Origin: an uncultured Shewanella sp.
GTDB taxonomy: Bacteria > Pseudomonadota > Gammaproteobacteria > Enterobacterales > Shewanellaceae
Reading direction: 5' to 3'
DNA: 64,000 nucleotides
Assembly: GCF_947497935.1 (NCBI RefSeq)
Contig: NZ_CANMIO010000002.1
Location: 124,001 to 188,000, forward strand
Both the position numbers and the translations under genes were made by a program. The first letter of the stretch is position 1, and every line of letters begins with the position of its first letter. The notes beneath the pieces are model-generated. The model saw only the letters and a program-made list of their open reading frames with translations, did no database searches and was not told where the DNA came from. Positions 26,700 to 34,098 of this stretch are shown here, one piece after another.

Positions 26700-27596
26700 A
26701 TGGGTAGAGTCGCCACCGTTAACCAAATCATCCCCTTCTCTTGTGTCGATGGGCCAGGCAGCCGTCTGGTCATCTTCCTGCAAGGGTGTAATTTTAACTG
26801 CAAAAATTGCCATAACCCGTACACCATAGACATGTGCGACAGTTGCGGCGACTGCGTGACCACCTGCCCTGTTGGCGCCCTGACTCTAACCACTGAGCAG
26901 GGAAGAGCGAATGGCAAAGCAAGTAAGCAGAGAGTCCTGTGGGACAGCGAGCTATGCACTCATTGCGATACCTGTTTATCTACCTGCCCTAGACAATCTA
27001 GCCCTAAGACCCGCCAATACAGTGTGCCGCAGATGCTTGAGCTTATCCGCAGCCAAGTCTTTTTTATCAACGGCATCACAGTAAGCGGCGGCGAAGCCAC
27101 CTTGCAACTTCCATTTATCGTCGAGCTATTTAAAGCAATAAAAGCCAGTAGCGATCTCAGCCAGTTAAGCTGCATGATCGACAGTAATGGTTATTTATCG
27201 GAGGCTGGTTGGCAACAAGTGATTCCTTATCTAGATGGCGCGATGATCGACCTAAAATCTTGGCAAGAGCACACCCATCGTTACATTACCGGCCGTGATA
27301 ACCATCGAGTATTCACGAGTTTAAAGTTGCTCGTCGCAGCAGGTAAACTATACGAAATACGCTTACTGTATATTCCAAAAATCAGTGATATTGACTCTGA
27401 AGTTAACGCTATAGCCGGCTATCTAAGCCAGTTACCCGCTAGTGTTAGGGTCAAACTCAACGCCTTTCAACATCATGGAGTAACCGGCGAAGCCCTTAAT
27501 TGGCCAACTTGCAGTGAACAGCAGATGGAAGAGTTAGCAACACGACTAACCGAACGTGGTGTACGTAACTTGGTGTTACCCAATGTTTATTTGTAG
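26700..27596 (+). CDS. yjjW: radical-SAM activating enzyme YjjW
   Basis: A 298-residue radical-SAM glycyl-radical activase. The CxxxCxxC cluster motif is GCNFNCKNCHN, and two ferredoxin-like 4Fe-4S clusters lie in the insertion (CDSCGDCVTTCP and CTHCDTCLSTCP), as in group I activases. NGITVSGGEATLQ is the usual SAM-site region. It would install the glycyl radical on the preceding YjjI using S-adenosylmethionine and low-potential electrons. It follows yjjI closely in one operon. Convergent with the membrane GntR-fusion gene to the right. Confidence 0.92.
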   Translation: MGRVATVNQIIPFSCVDGPGSRLVIFLQGCNFNCKNCHNPYTIDMCDSCGDCVTTCPVGALTLTTEQGRANGKASKQRVLWDSELCTHCDTCLSTCPRQSSPKTRQYSVPQMLELIRSQVFFINGITVSGGEATLQLPFIVELFKAIKASSDLSQLSCMIDSNGYLSEAGWQQVIPYLDGAMIDLKSWQEHTHRYITGRDNHRVFTSLKLLVAAGKLYEIRLLYIPKISDIDSEVNAIAGYLSQLPASVRVKLNAFQHHGVTGEALNWPTCSEQQMEELATRLTERGVRNLVLPNVYL

Positions 27597-27638
27597 GCTT
27601 TCTTGCCAGCCTAGTGTGGCGCTTTGCGGTAAAGCGGT

Positions 27639-27950
27639 GAACCTTTCGGTTACCATTTCATAGGTAGTATTTGCTGTATCTTCCCACATCAGTGGTTCCA
27701 ATTTGCTGAAACTGTCGCACAGTTTAGAGCTAAAATCATGAACCTTCGATTTATCAATGCCTAGGCAGCATTTGTTGTAGCTTCCGACATCGCTGGTTCC
27801 AATGGCTTGCAGCCGGCGTATGTGCAGAGGTTAAGGTTTCCTTTGCTTGAAACCAACTCAGGCTTTCAATCTAAAGCTGTGAACCTTTGATTTGCTAATG
27901 CTTAGGTAGCATTTGCAGTAACTTCCGACATCTATGGTTCCAATGGCTTG
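27639..27950. repeat. three degenerate direct repeats
   Basis: Copies beginning GTGAACCTTTCGG (27638), ATGAACCTTCGATTT (27739) and GTGAACCTTTGATTT (27880) are each followed about 30-40 bp later by TTCCNACATCNNTGGTTCCAAT. Two continue into GGCTTGCAGCC-GCGTATGTGCAGA, the start of the dispersed element at 27951. Spacing is 101 and 141 bp. The 532-bp gap 27597-28128 holds only this and the next element. Confidence 0.75.
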
Positions 27951-28066
27951 CAGCCAGCGTATGTGCAGACGCTTCTTAGTCACGCTGCAAGTACGTCCGT
28001 GTAAGCTCTACGATGGCATCCATGCCATCAAAGGCCTAAGCCGCATCTGCACTTGGTTGGAAAAGC
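27951..28066. repeat. dispersed repeat B, copy 1 (116 bp)
   Basis: The 116-bp segment aligns without gaps to 59240-59355. Shared stretches include GCGTATGTGCAGAC, GCAAGT, AAGCTC, TCCATG and GAAAAGC. A central hairpin is kept in both copies although its bases differ (GATGGCA..TGCCATC here). Same orientation in both places. Downstream edge lies 62 bp from the end of the membrane GntR-fusion gene. Confidence 0.85.
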
Positions 28067-28128
28067 GGAATAGTTTGGCTTAGGAGCCATGCCTAAAGAG
28101 CTAAAATTCTTATTTTGCTCTAAACCAA

Positions 28129-29766
28129 TTATTCATATAAATCCTCAACAATTTCTTGTTGATTTAACTTTACAGGTAGCTCTTTGAGTAAAGGAGAAGT
28201 TTTTCCGTGCATAATATCAATGTACCCAAACGACTCCAGCCTAGTTAAAGACTCCCTAACAAGAGCTCTACTTGAGTTGAGTATATTGCTTAACTCCCTT
28301 TCCGATGGCAGCTTGTCACCGACTTTTATGTTGTTGTCATTGAGATAGCTAACAAGACTGCTTAATCCAGCGTGTTTACTTAAAGCTTCTTCAAGCTTTA
28401 AGTTGAAAAAATCGCGCTCACCTTGTTCATCTTCCCAGGATTGCTCATCTTGCCAGTAGTCAACTAAACCTCCGCTGACAGACTCTATCTCAAGATGCCC
28501 TAGAGCGTATTTCCCTACCAATATAGCGCTTTTTATTTCTACCGATATAGTCATATCTCGCCCTCCAATATCGGCTTCTTTTCGATGTGTTCCACTTGCA
28601 GAAGCTTTTATAAATGCAACGAATCCATCTTTAAATGCCGAAGACTCTATGCCTTCAATATTTACCTCTTCAAAAATAGTATCGGATTCGGCAATTGCAC
28701 TAGATGTACCCTCATGCTCAAGAAGGTCATGACTATTATTTTCACACAGCTCCACACTAAGTTGTTTTAAATCATCATCGTTAACAAACTCATATGGCAA
28801 TTCTTCAAGTACAGTTTGTATGTGCTCAAATAGCATTTCAGGGCTCAAAGTTTCATTTTCTGATTCTTCTTTGGATATGATATTTTGAATCTTGTGAGCT
28901 AATTTATTAGCGCTGTAGTAAATATATTTAACACTCGACAAACTCTCATTGTTGAAATTTTCATCATCCAATAAAGATTTAAAGTCTTCATATCCGAATA
29001 TGGCAGCAACTAGTTCACTAGCAACGCTCAGAGATAGGTTTACTCCATCCTGCTTAACACTATCTGAAATTAATGACATAAATAGAAATGCTGATGGGAA
29101 ACGATGGGAGGCCAAAGTCGCCTTAACTTCAGCACTAGTTGCATTAAATTGCTTACGTTCAAGTTCAGCTTGAATTTTCTTCTTATCTTCTTCTGTTTTA
29201 GCTATGAATCTTTTACTTTCAGCTTCTTCGGCTCTTGCAGTAGCTTCTTTAAGTTTAACCGTCCCCTCTTCCGCTTTTACTTTAAACCTTGCAGTTCTTT
29301 GCTTTCGCAACTCAGATAATTCTTTTTTGCGATCAATTTCTAGTTGTACATTTTGCTCTAAAAATTGTTTGTCGGGGTTAGCTTTTAACTTGGCTTTATT
29401 TAGCTCTTCTTGCTGAACTACCTTCCTGAGGTCCACATCAACAGCTTGTTGATGCAACTTATTATTAACTACCGTTTGCATATTCTTTGCGGTCAATGAG
29501 ACCCAGGGAAAAATAAATAGATAACCGATAGTTAGCAAAAAAGGAATTGTAAAAAGCGAATTGAAAGCTAGCACTTCAGTAAGTGATAAATATTTATAAA
29601 AGCCACTAACTCTTTGAGATACGGTTCCTTCGCCAAAAAAGAGAAGTGAAATGTAGTTCCAGTTACAAAGACACCAAGAAACTAGAAACGAGCCGACAAT
29701 AGGATCAGTTATTCTAGTTTTAGCGCTACCTGAAATTGATGACCATATATCATCGATTGTTTTCAT
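28129..29766 (-). CDS. membrane-anchored coiled-coil protein with C-terminal GntR-type DNA-binding domain
   Basis: A 545-residue protein that I do not recognise as a named family. N-terminal membrane segments lie at about 22-44 (IVGSFLVSWCLCNWNYISLL) and 63-90 (VLAFNSLFTIPFLLTIGYLF), followed by a highly charged coiled coil at about 100-215, a helical/acidic middle region (220-370), a beta-rich segment (370-430) and a GntR winged helix at 470-530 (KLPSERELSNIL, SRALVRESLTRLESFGYIDI). GntR domains are normally N-terminal in soluble regulators, so this inverted, tethered layout is unusual. Codon use looks more AT-rich than the neighbours. It lies alone between repeat elements, suggesting transfer. 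A role in stress or phage response is only conjecture. Confidence 0.75.
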   Translation of the reverse strand: MKTIDDIWSSISGSAKTRITDPIVGSFLVSWCLCNWNYISLLFFGEGTVSQRVSGFYKYLSLTEVLAFNSLFTIPFLLTIGYLFIFPWVSLTAKNMQTVVNNKLHQQAVDVDLRKVVQQEELNKAKLKANPDKQFLEQNVQLEIDRKKELSELRKQRTARFKVKAEEGTVKLKEATARAEEAESKRFIAKTEEDKKKIQAELERKQFNATSAEVKATLASHRFPSAFLFMSLISDSVKQDGVNLSLSVASELVAAIFGYEDFKSLLDDENFNNESLSSVKYIYYSANKLAHKIQNIISKEESENETLSPEMLFEHIQTVLEELPYEFVNDDDLKQLSVELCENNSHDLLEHEGTSSAIAESDTIFEEVNIEGIESSAFKDGFVAFIKASASGTHRKEADIGGRDMTISVEIKSAILVGKYALGHLEIESVSGGLVDYWQDEQSWEDEQGERDFFNLKLEEALSKHAGLSSLVSYLNDNNIKVGDKLPSERELSNILNSSRALVRESLTRLESFGYIDIMHGKTSPLLKELPVKLNQQEIVEDLYE

Positions 29767-29922
29767 TTGTCATGAGTCCGTTGCTAAAGCAATTGCACCA
29801 CCAAAAAGATATAGGTCATTTCAGTGTTTACACATACTGGCATTATGATTGTATAAACATAATTAAGACAATGATTTATTGATAAATAATGGGAGGTTAA
29901 TTTGATTAGAAGAACTACAGAG

Positions 29923-30236
29923 ACCACCTATTCCCCATCGGAGTTGCCGAAATACGTAGATAAAAATGCCGTAGAGCCATCATGGATGATGGTTCAGGCT
30001 CGGGGGGACATGGATGCCCCATCGGAAGCGTTAGCAATTTATCCATAAGCATGAGGATCAACAACTTCGTCGGGGGCGGCTGGGACTCTTTATGAAAGAA
30101 ATGGCCAAGAGGGGGAAGCTGTTGTCCCCCTTTTGCCCGGGTGTGGGATGGAATTCCACGACTTTTATCAAACGCAGTTTGATTGCTTAAGTTCAGACGT
30201 AGTCTGATAAACAAAGTTGTTAGACAACGTCTAACC
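29923..30236. repeat. dispersed repeat A, copy 1
   Basis: A noncoding element sharing with 58867-59162 and 59426-59692 the left end CCCCATCGGAGTTGCCGAA, the middle CAACTTCGTC-GGGGC and GGGACTCTTTATGAAAG, and the right end GTTGTTAGAC..GTCTAAC. Three 15-nt triloop hairpins lie near its right end: TCAAACGCAGTTTGA (30168), TCAGACGTAGTCTGA (30193) and TTAGACAACGTCTAA (30220). Also contains CCATCATGGATGATGG. The sequence 29767-29922 before it is the AT-rich promoter region of the fusion gene. Confidence 0.85.
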
Positions 30237-30256
30237 ATCAACCCAAAACGCAAAGC

Positions 30257-30288
30257 AAAAAAAAGCATCCCATTGGGATGCTTTTTTG
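30257..30288. terminator. strong bidirectional terminator
   Basis: AAAAAAAAGCATCCC, loop ATT, GGGATGCTTTTTTG: 7 GC-rich base pairs plus A/T flanks. It follows repeat A copy 1. No adjacent gene explains it, so repeat A may be transcribed rightwards and end here. Confidence 0.8.
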
Positions 30289-30330
30289 TTTTACAGCCTA
30301 ACGTAAAACTCAACTTATTAGGCTTATCAA

Positions 30331-30348
30331 AGTTACCCGTGGGTAACT
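30331..30348. promoter_or_regulatory. 18-bp palindrome (AGTTACCCGTGGGTAACT)
   Basis: An exact palindrome of two 8-bp arms with a GT centre, 17 bp before the possible small ORF at 30365. It could be an operator or a hairpin. Nothing else supports it. Confidence 0.35.
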
Positions 30349-30364
30349 CAATGGGTATCCGATA

Positions 30365-30484
30365 ATGTACGCAAGAGTCGGATTGAAAAGTAGTCCGGTC
30401 GAAGCTTCTAATAGCAATGCCTCAGCTCTGTCGAATCCGGCCCAGCCAGCGGAGCTAGCTAATGTCGAACTCCCAGTCGATTGA
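30365..30484 (+). CDS. possible 39-residue small protein
   Basis: ATG at 30365 opens a 39-codon frame (MYARVGLKSSPVEASNSN..., ending ELANVELPVD) rich in Ala, Ser, Asn and Pro and ending in TGA. It could be a real small gene or the 5' remnant of a longer gene. The composition is not random-looking, but no good ribosome site is seen. The remaining sequence to 30768 is AT-rich and shows no other signal. Confidence 0.25.
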   Translation: MYARVGLKSSPVEASNSNASALSNPAQPAELANVELPVD

Positions 30485-30768
30485 GTCTTCGCTATATCAA
30501 TGAACTCTCCGACCTAAACCGCTGAGTTCAAATTAGCAAAAAAATGTGACGCACGTCAACATTTTTATTTTATAAATTTAAATACTGTTTAACATTTACC
30601 CTGAAACCAATAATTCTACTGACGAATAATTCAGCAAACAAATACGACATAATTCACTGATATCGGATCGATTAGCCCAAGATTAAACCCTCGAGCTTCA
30701 GTCATTTGGTTTAACGTAAACAACCAATAACCGCTCCGTTTTATCAAGCACTAAACCAACTCTTAAGC

Positions 30769-31701
30769 TCATTTAAACTCAGCTTGAGTAAACTCCAGCA
30801 ACTGCTGATATAACCATCTTAAAGCCGGGTCATTCATACTCTGCTTATGCCACACCAAACTATAGGCCACTTCACCATAATCAAGCGGCATAGCCTTAGT
30901 CACTAAGCCCTTAGTCTGAATGGCATTTTCAGCCCAACGCCGCGAACAAGTAAACAGCAACTCACTGTGTTGGCACAGTAACGCCGCACTACCAAAGTCG
31001 GCCACAGAAATAGGTACCGCACGATTGCGCGACTGTTGGGCTAATTGCATCTCAAAATATGGGGTGTTGAGGTCAGTATCGCTAATACTGATATGGCTAA
31101 AGCTCAGGTAATCATCAATAGAGATCTGCGCCTGAACCGCCAGTGGATGCTCAGGATTCATCACACATACCATCTCGTCGCTGAGTAAGGTCTCCCACAC
31201 TAATTCCTGCTGGGAGATCGGTGGCTGACTTCTATCATGGGGCAGCAAGATAAAGTCCAAGTTACCTTTGACTACTCCCTCAAAACCCATGCTATCTTTA
31301 GCAAAAATATCTAAACGAATATTGGGGGCGAGTGTCAGCACATGAGCCATGAATTTGGCGGCCAATAATTCGAAGGTACTCTCGCGCATGGCCAGTGAGA
31401 AACGGCCTTTATAGTCTGCGGGGTTAAACGCCTCCTGAGTCACCAACTGATTCATGTCATTAATAATTTGATGCACACTCGGCCCGAGCCGCCTCGCTAG
31501 CGGCGTGGCCACCAGCTTGTTACCGTGTCGATAAAACAGCTCATCATCAAGGCTTTGCCTTAACTGGCTTAAGGTTTTACTCACCGAAGATGGGCTTAGA
31601 CATAAACGCTCAGCACTGGCGGTCACACTCAGGGTGTCGAGCATCACATGCAGGGTGATCAGATGCTTCATGCTGATCCGAGAGAGTTTTGCTAGATCCA
31701 T
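30769..31701 (-). CDS. LysR-family regulator
   Basis: A 310-residue LysR protein with the HTH at about 15-45 (SVTASAERLCLSPSSVSKTL) and a full substrate-binding domain (PISQQELVWETLLSDEMVCV and others). It is divergent from trmL, which is a housekeeping gene and unlikely target. The target and inducer are not known. No truncation. Confidence 0.87.
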   Translation of the reverse strand: MDLAKLSRISMKHLITLHVMLDTLSVTASAERLCLSPSSVSKTLSQLRQSLDDELFYRHGNKLVATPLARRLGPSVHQIINDMNQLVTQEAFNPADYKGRFSLAMRESTFELLAAKFMAHVLTLAPNIRLDIFAKDSMGFEGVVKGNLDFILLPHDRSQPPISQQELVWETLLSDEMVCVMNPEHPLAVQAQISIDDYLSFSHISISDTDLNTPYFEMQLAQQSRNRAVPISVADFGSAALLCQHSELLFTCSRRWAENAIQTKGLVTKAMPLDYGEVAYSLVWHKQSMNDPALRWLYQQLLEFTQAEFK

Positions 31702-31914
31702 AAGTCTGCCTAAGAGAGCCGTCTATTAGTAAAAGGAATATTAAACTGGAATATAGACGCAAATCCCTTTACGGTACATTGCAAAGCCCCATATTCACGA
31801 GCGCCATCGCATATCCCCTTACGCCTTGTCACCAGCGAGCGCTAATAACATCCATTTTCCGTGTTCGATTTTTTGCCGTATAATCTCGGCTCACCAATTT
31901 TTAGGCAGATCAGC

Positions 31915-32376
31915 ATGTTCCATATCGCGCTTTACGAACCCGAAATCGCTCCAAATACCGGCAATATCATCCGTTTAATCGCTAACAATGGCTGTAAACT
32001 GCATCTAATTGAGCCGTTAGGCTTCGATTTGGAAGATAAAAAACTACGCCGCGCGGGTTTAGACTATGCCGACTTAGCCAATGTGACCCATCATAAAAAC
32101 TTCGAGGCTTTTCTCGAAGCAATGGACGGTAAACGCATTATGGCCTGCACGACAAAGGGCAGTCGCCCGCACTCAGAGCTGACGTTCAAGCAAGACGATG
32201 TGTTGCTATTTGGCCCTGAAAGCCGCGGTTTACCTGCAGATATCATCGATTCGATTCCAACCGAGCAGCGTCTTCGAATTCCAATGATGTCAACGAGTCG
32301 CAGCCTGAACCTGTCGAATGCCGTTGCCATTATCAGCTATGAAGCATGGCGTCAGCTAGATTACGCTGGTATGTAA
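31915..32376 (+). CDS. trmL: tRNA (cytidine/uridine-34-2'-O)-methyltransferase TrmL
   Basis: A 153-residue SPOUT methyltransferase closely matching E. coli TrmL (157 aa), which methylates the wobble ribose of tRNA-Leu isoacceptors with S-adenosylmethionine. Visible motifs: [17 protein letters not shown] at the start, [11 protein letters not shown] and [20 protein letters not shown] at the knot. Start at ATG 31915 rather than the upstream GTG frame, since that is where similarity begins. It is followed by a 51-bp tandem repeat and a strong terminator. Confidence 0.95.
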   Translation: MFHIALYEPEIAPNTGNIIRLIANNGCKLHLIEPLGFDLEDKKLRRAGLDYADLANVTHHKNFEAFLEAMDGKRIMACTTKGSRPHSELTFKQDDVLLFGPESRGLPADIIDSIPTEQRLRIPMMSTSRSLNLSNAVAIISYEAWRQLDYAGM

Positions 32377-32408
32377 GCGTTAGCTAAAAAGATAAAGCCA
32401 TAAGTGTG

Positions 32409-32570
32409 CCAGACACAACGCCAAAAGCTGCCCATCCTTGGGCTTTTGCCATAAGTGTTCCAGACACAACGCCAAAAGCAGCCCGTCCATGGGCTTTTGC
32501 CATAAATGTTCCAGACACAACGCCAAAAGCTGCCCGTCCTTGGGCTTTTGCCATAAGTGTTCCAGACACA
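32409..32570. repeat. 51-bp tandem repeat, locus 1 (three units)
   Basis: CCAGACACAACGCCAAAAGC recurs at 32409, 32460 and 32511, with a last partial copy at 32562: exact 51-bp spacing. Each unit folds as GCCAAAAG..GGGCTTTTGCC. The same unit occurs at 59744-59852. Both arrays lie between the end of a gene (trmL, rpoH) and its terminator. The 51-bp period is a multiple of three, which explains spurious repeat ORFs here. Confidence 0.92.
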
Positions 32571-32597
32571 AAAAAGCCGCGATAATCGCGGCTTTTT
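32571..32597. terminator. bidirectional terminator after trmL and the M16 operon
   Basis: AAAAAGCCGCGA, loop TAA, TCGCGGCTTTTT. It ends trmL transcripts after the 51-bp array and, leftwards, the convergent M16 gene pair. Confidence 0.85.
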
Positions 32598-32634
32598 GCT
32601 AGTTAAGCTGATGTAAGCAATCTAAAACTTATGC

Positions 32635-34098
32635 TTATCCACCAAAGCCCACATCGGTCATATTCACTTGCTTGACCTTGCCATGCTCTTTAGCAATCGG
32701 CGCTATCTTTGCCGCGTTACCTATGATGACAAACTGTAGGTTTTCTTTCGGGAAGTAAGTGTCAATTAAACGCTTAGATTCCTCTAACGTTAAGCCATCC
32801 ACCTTGGCCTGAAACTCATTGATAAAGGCATCGTCAAAACCATACAGATACATATCTGTCATCAAGCCTGCAAGTTGGCCACTAGTCTCATACTTAGGCG
32901 GAAATTGCCCCTTCACGTAGGCTTTTGCTGAGTCTAAGCTTGCTTGATCTAAGCCCTGCTCCCAAAGCCTTGCGTAAGTTTTCAATGCAAGATCGATGGT
33001 TTCCTTGGTAGTCGCCGTCTTAGTGAAGGTGCTGATCTTAAAGGTACCCGAAGCAGAATAAGCGCTAAAGCCTGAGCGCGCACCATAGGTCAGACCCGCA
33101 TTGACTCGTAACTCATCATTTAGCCATGAGGTAAAGCGGCCGCCTAAGATAGTATTCACCACAGTCAGCCCAACAAAGTCGGGGTTATCACGACGAATAC
33201 CCATGCCACCGATAAGAAAAGTGGTCTCGATCGCATCCCCCTTATCTACCAACAATACATCAGCTTCATCGAACTGAGGCAGATCTTTTGATAGGTCGAC
33301 TAAAGTGACGGGCTCTGAGTCTTGCCAGTTTGAAAACAGCTTCTCTAGCTTGGCTTTCATCTGAACAGGTTCAAAGTCACCCACCACGCTAATGGCGGTA
33401 TTCGATGGCTGATAGTAGCTTTTATGGAAGGCGCGTAACTGTGCAATGGTCAGCTCGGCTAACGAGTCGCGGTTACCTGATGTGGCATTGCCGTAGGGAT
33501 GCTCGCCAAACACCAGCTTGTCGAAATAACGGCTAATCACCGCTCGCGGGCTCTCTTTGGCCTGAGACAGACTGGCAATTTCTCGCTGACGCAACTTATC
33601 GAACTCTTTGTCGTCAAAGTCTGGCGAGACCAGCATATCTTTGATTAACGGCAACATCTTATCGGCATCTTTAGCCATAAAGTCGGCACTGATATAGCTA
33701 CCCTCTTTACCTGCGCCGCTACTTAAGCTTGCCCCTAAGAAATCCACCTCTTGCTCTATCTCAAGCTTGCTCTTACCAGCCGCGCCGAGCATCAAACCAG
33801 CGGCGGTCATATCTGCCACACCAGAAGTGGTGTCATTAACTGCCCCCGCGCGGACGATGGCATCAATCGTGATAAGTGGTACTTCACGCTGAGGCATCAT
33901 ATACACGGTTAACCCGTTAGAAAGCGTTACCTTTTGATAGGCGGGTACACTAAAACTACCAGTATCTACCGTCTTTGATGTCTCAGTTGCCGCGCAACCC
34001 GCCAATGTCAGCGAACTGGCAACGGCCACTGCCGAGAGTAATCTCTTCGATCGCAGCAGGGCTTTCGAGGCGCTTAGGGTTGAATTACACTTTCTCAT
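32635..34098 (-). CDS. M16-family protein, inactive subunit, lipoprotein
   Basis: A 487-residue M16 (insulinase/pitrilysin-type) protein with a lipobox ending in Cys (LTLAGC, about residue 35). The zinc motif HxxEH is missing: the equivalent site reads SGVADMTAAGLML. The later M16 signature (RGLSL-like YFDKLVFGEHPYGN and KSYYQPSNTAISVVGDF) is kept. It overlaps the active M16 gene by 4 bp (ATGA), so the two are translated together and likely form a heterodimer in the periplasm, as known for some bacterial M16 pairs. Confidence 0.85.
   Translation of the reverse strand: MRKCNSTLSASKALLRSKRLLSAVAVASSLTLAGCAATETSKTVDTGSFSVPAYQKVTLSNGLTVYMMPQREVPLITIDAIVRAGAVNDTTSGVADMTAAGLMLGAAGKSKLEIEQEVDFLGASLSSGAGKEGSYISADFMAKDADKMLPLIKDMLVSPDFDDKEFDKLRQREIASLSQAKESPRAVISRYFDKLVFGEHPYGNATSGNRDSLAELTIAQLRAFHKSYYQPSNTAISVVGDFEPVQMKAKLEKLFSNWQDSEPVTLVDLSKDLPQFDEADVLLVDKGDAIETTFLIGGMGIRRDNPDFVGLTVVNTILGGRFTSWLNDELRVNAGLTYGARSGFSAYSASGTFKISTFTKTATTKETIDLALKTYARLWEQGLDQASLDSAKAYVKGQFPPKYETSGQLAGLMTDMYLYGFDDAFINEFQAKVDGLTLEESKRLIDTYFPKENLQFVIIGNAAKIAPIAKEHGKVKQVNMTDVGFGG

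Noticed and set aside
28129..30768. Prophage or IS remnant around the GntR-fusion gene
   Set aside because: No integrase, transposase, att duplication or terminal repeats of a transposon were found; only dispersed noncoding repeats.
32409..32570. CRISPR array
   Set aside because: The 51-bp units are contiguous with no unique spacers and no cas gene is in the window. The same holds for the array at 21541-22012.
32380..32571. Repeat-encoded ORFs of 61-63 residues (LCLEHLWQKP-type) in the 51-bp array
   Set aside because: The frames exist only because the 51-bp unit is a multiple of three; two frames are open, and the DNA folds as hairpins before a terminator.
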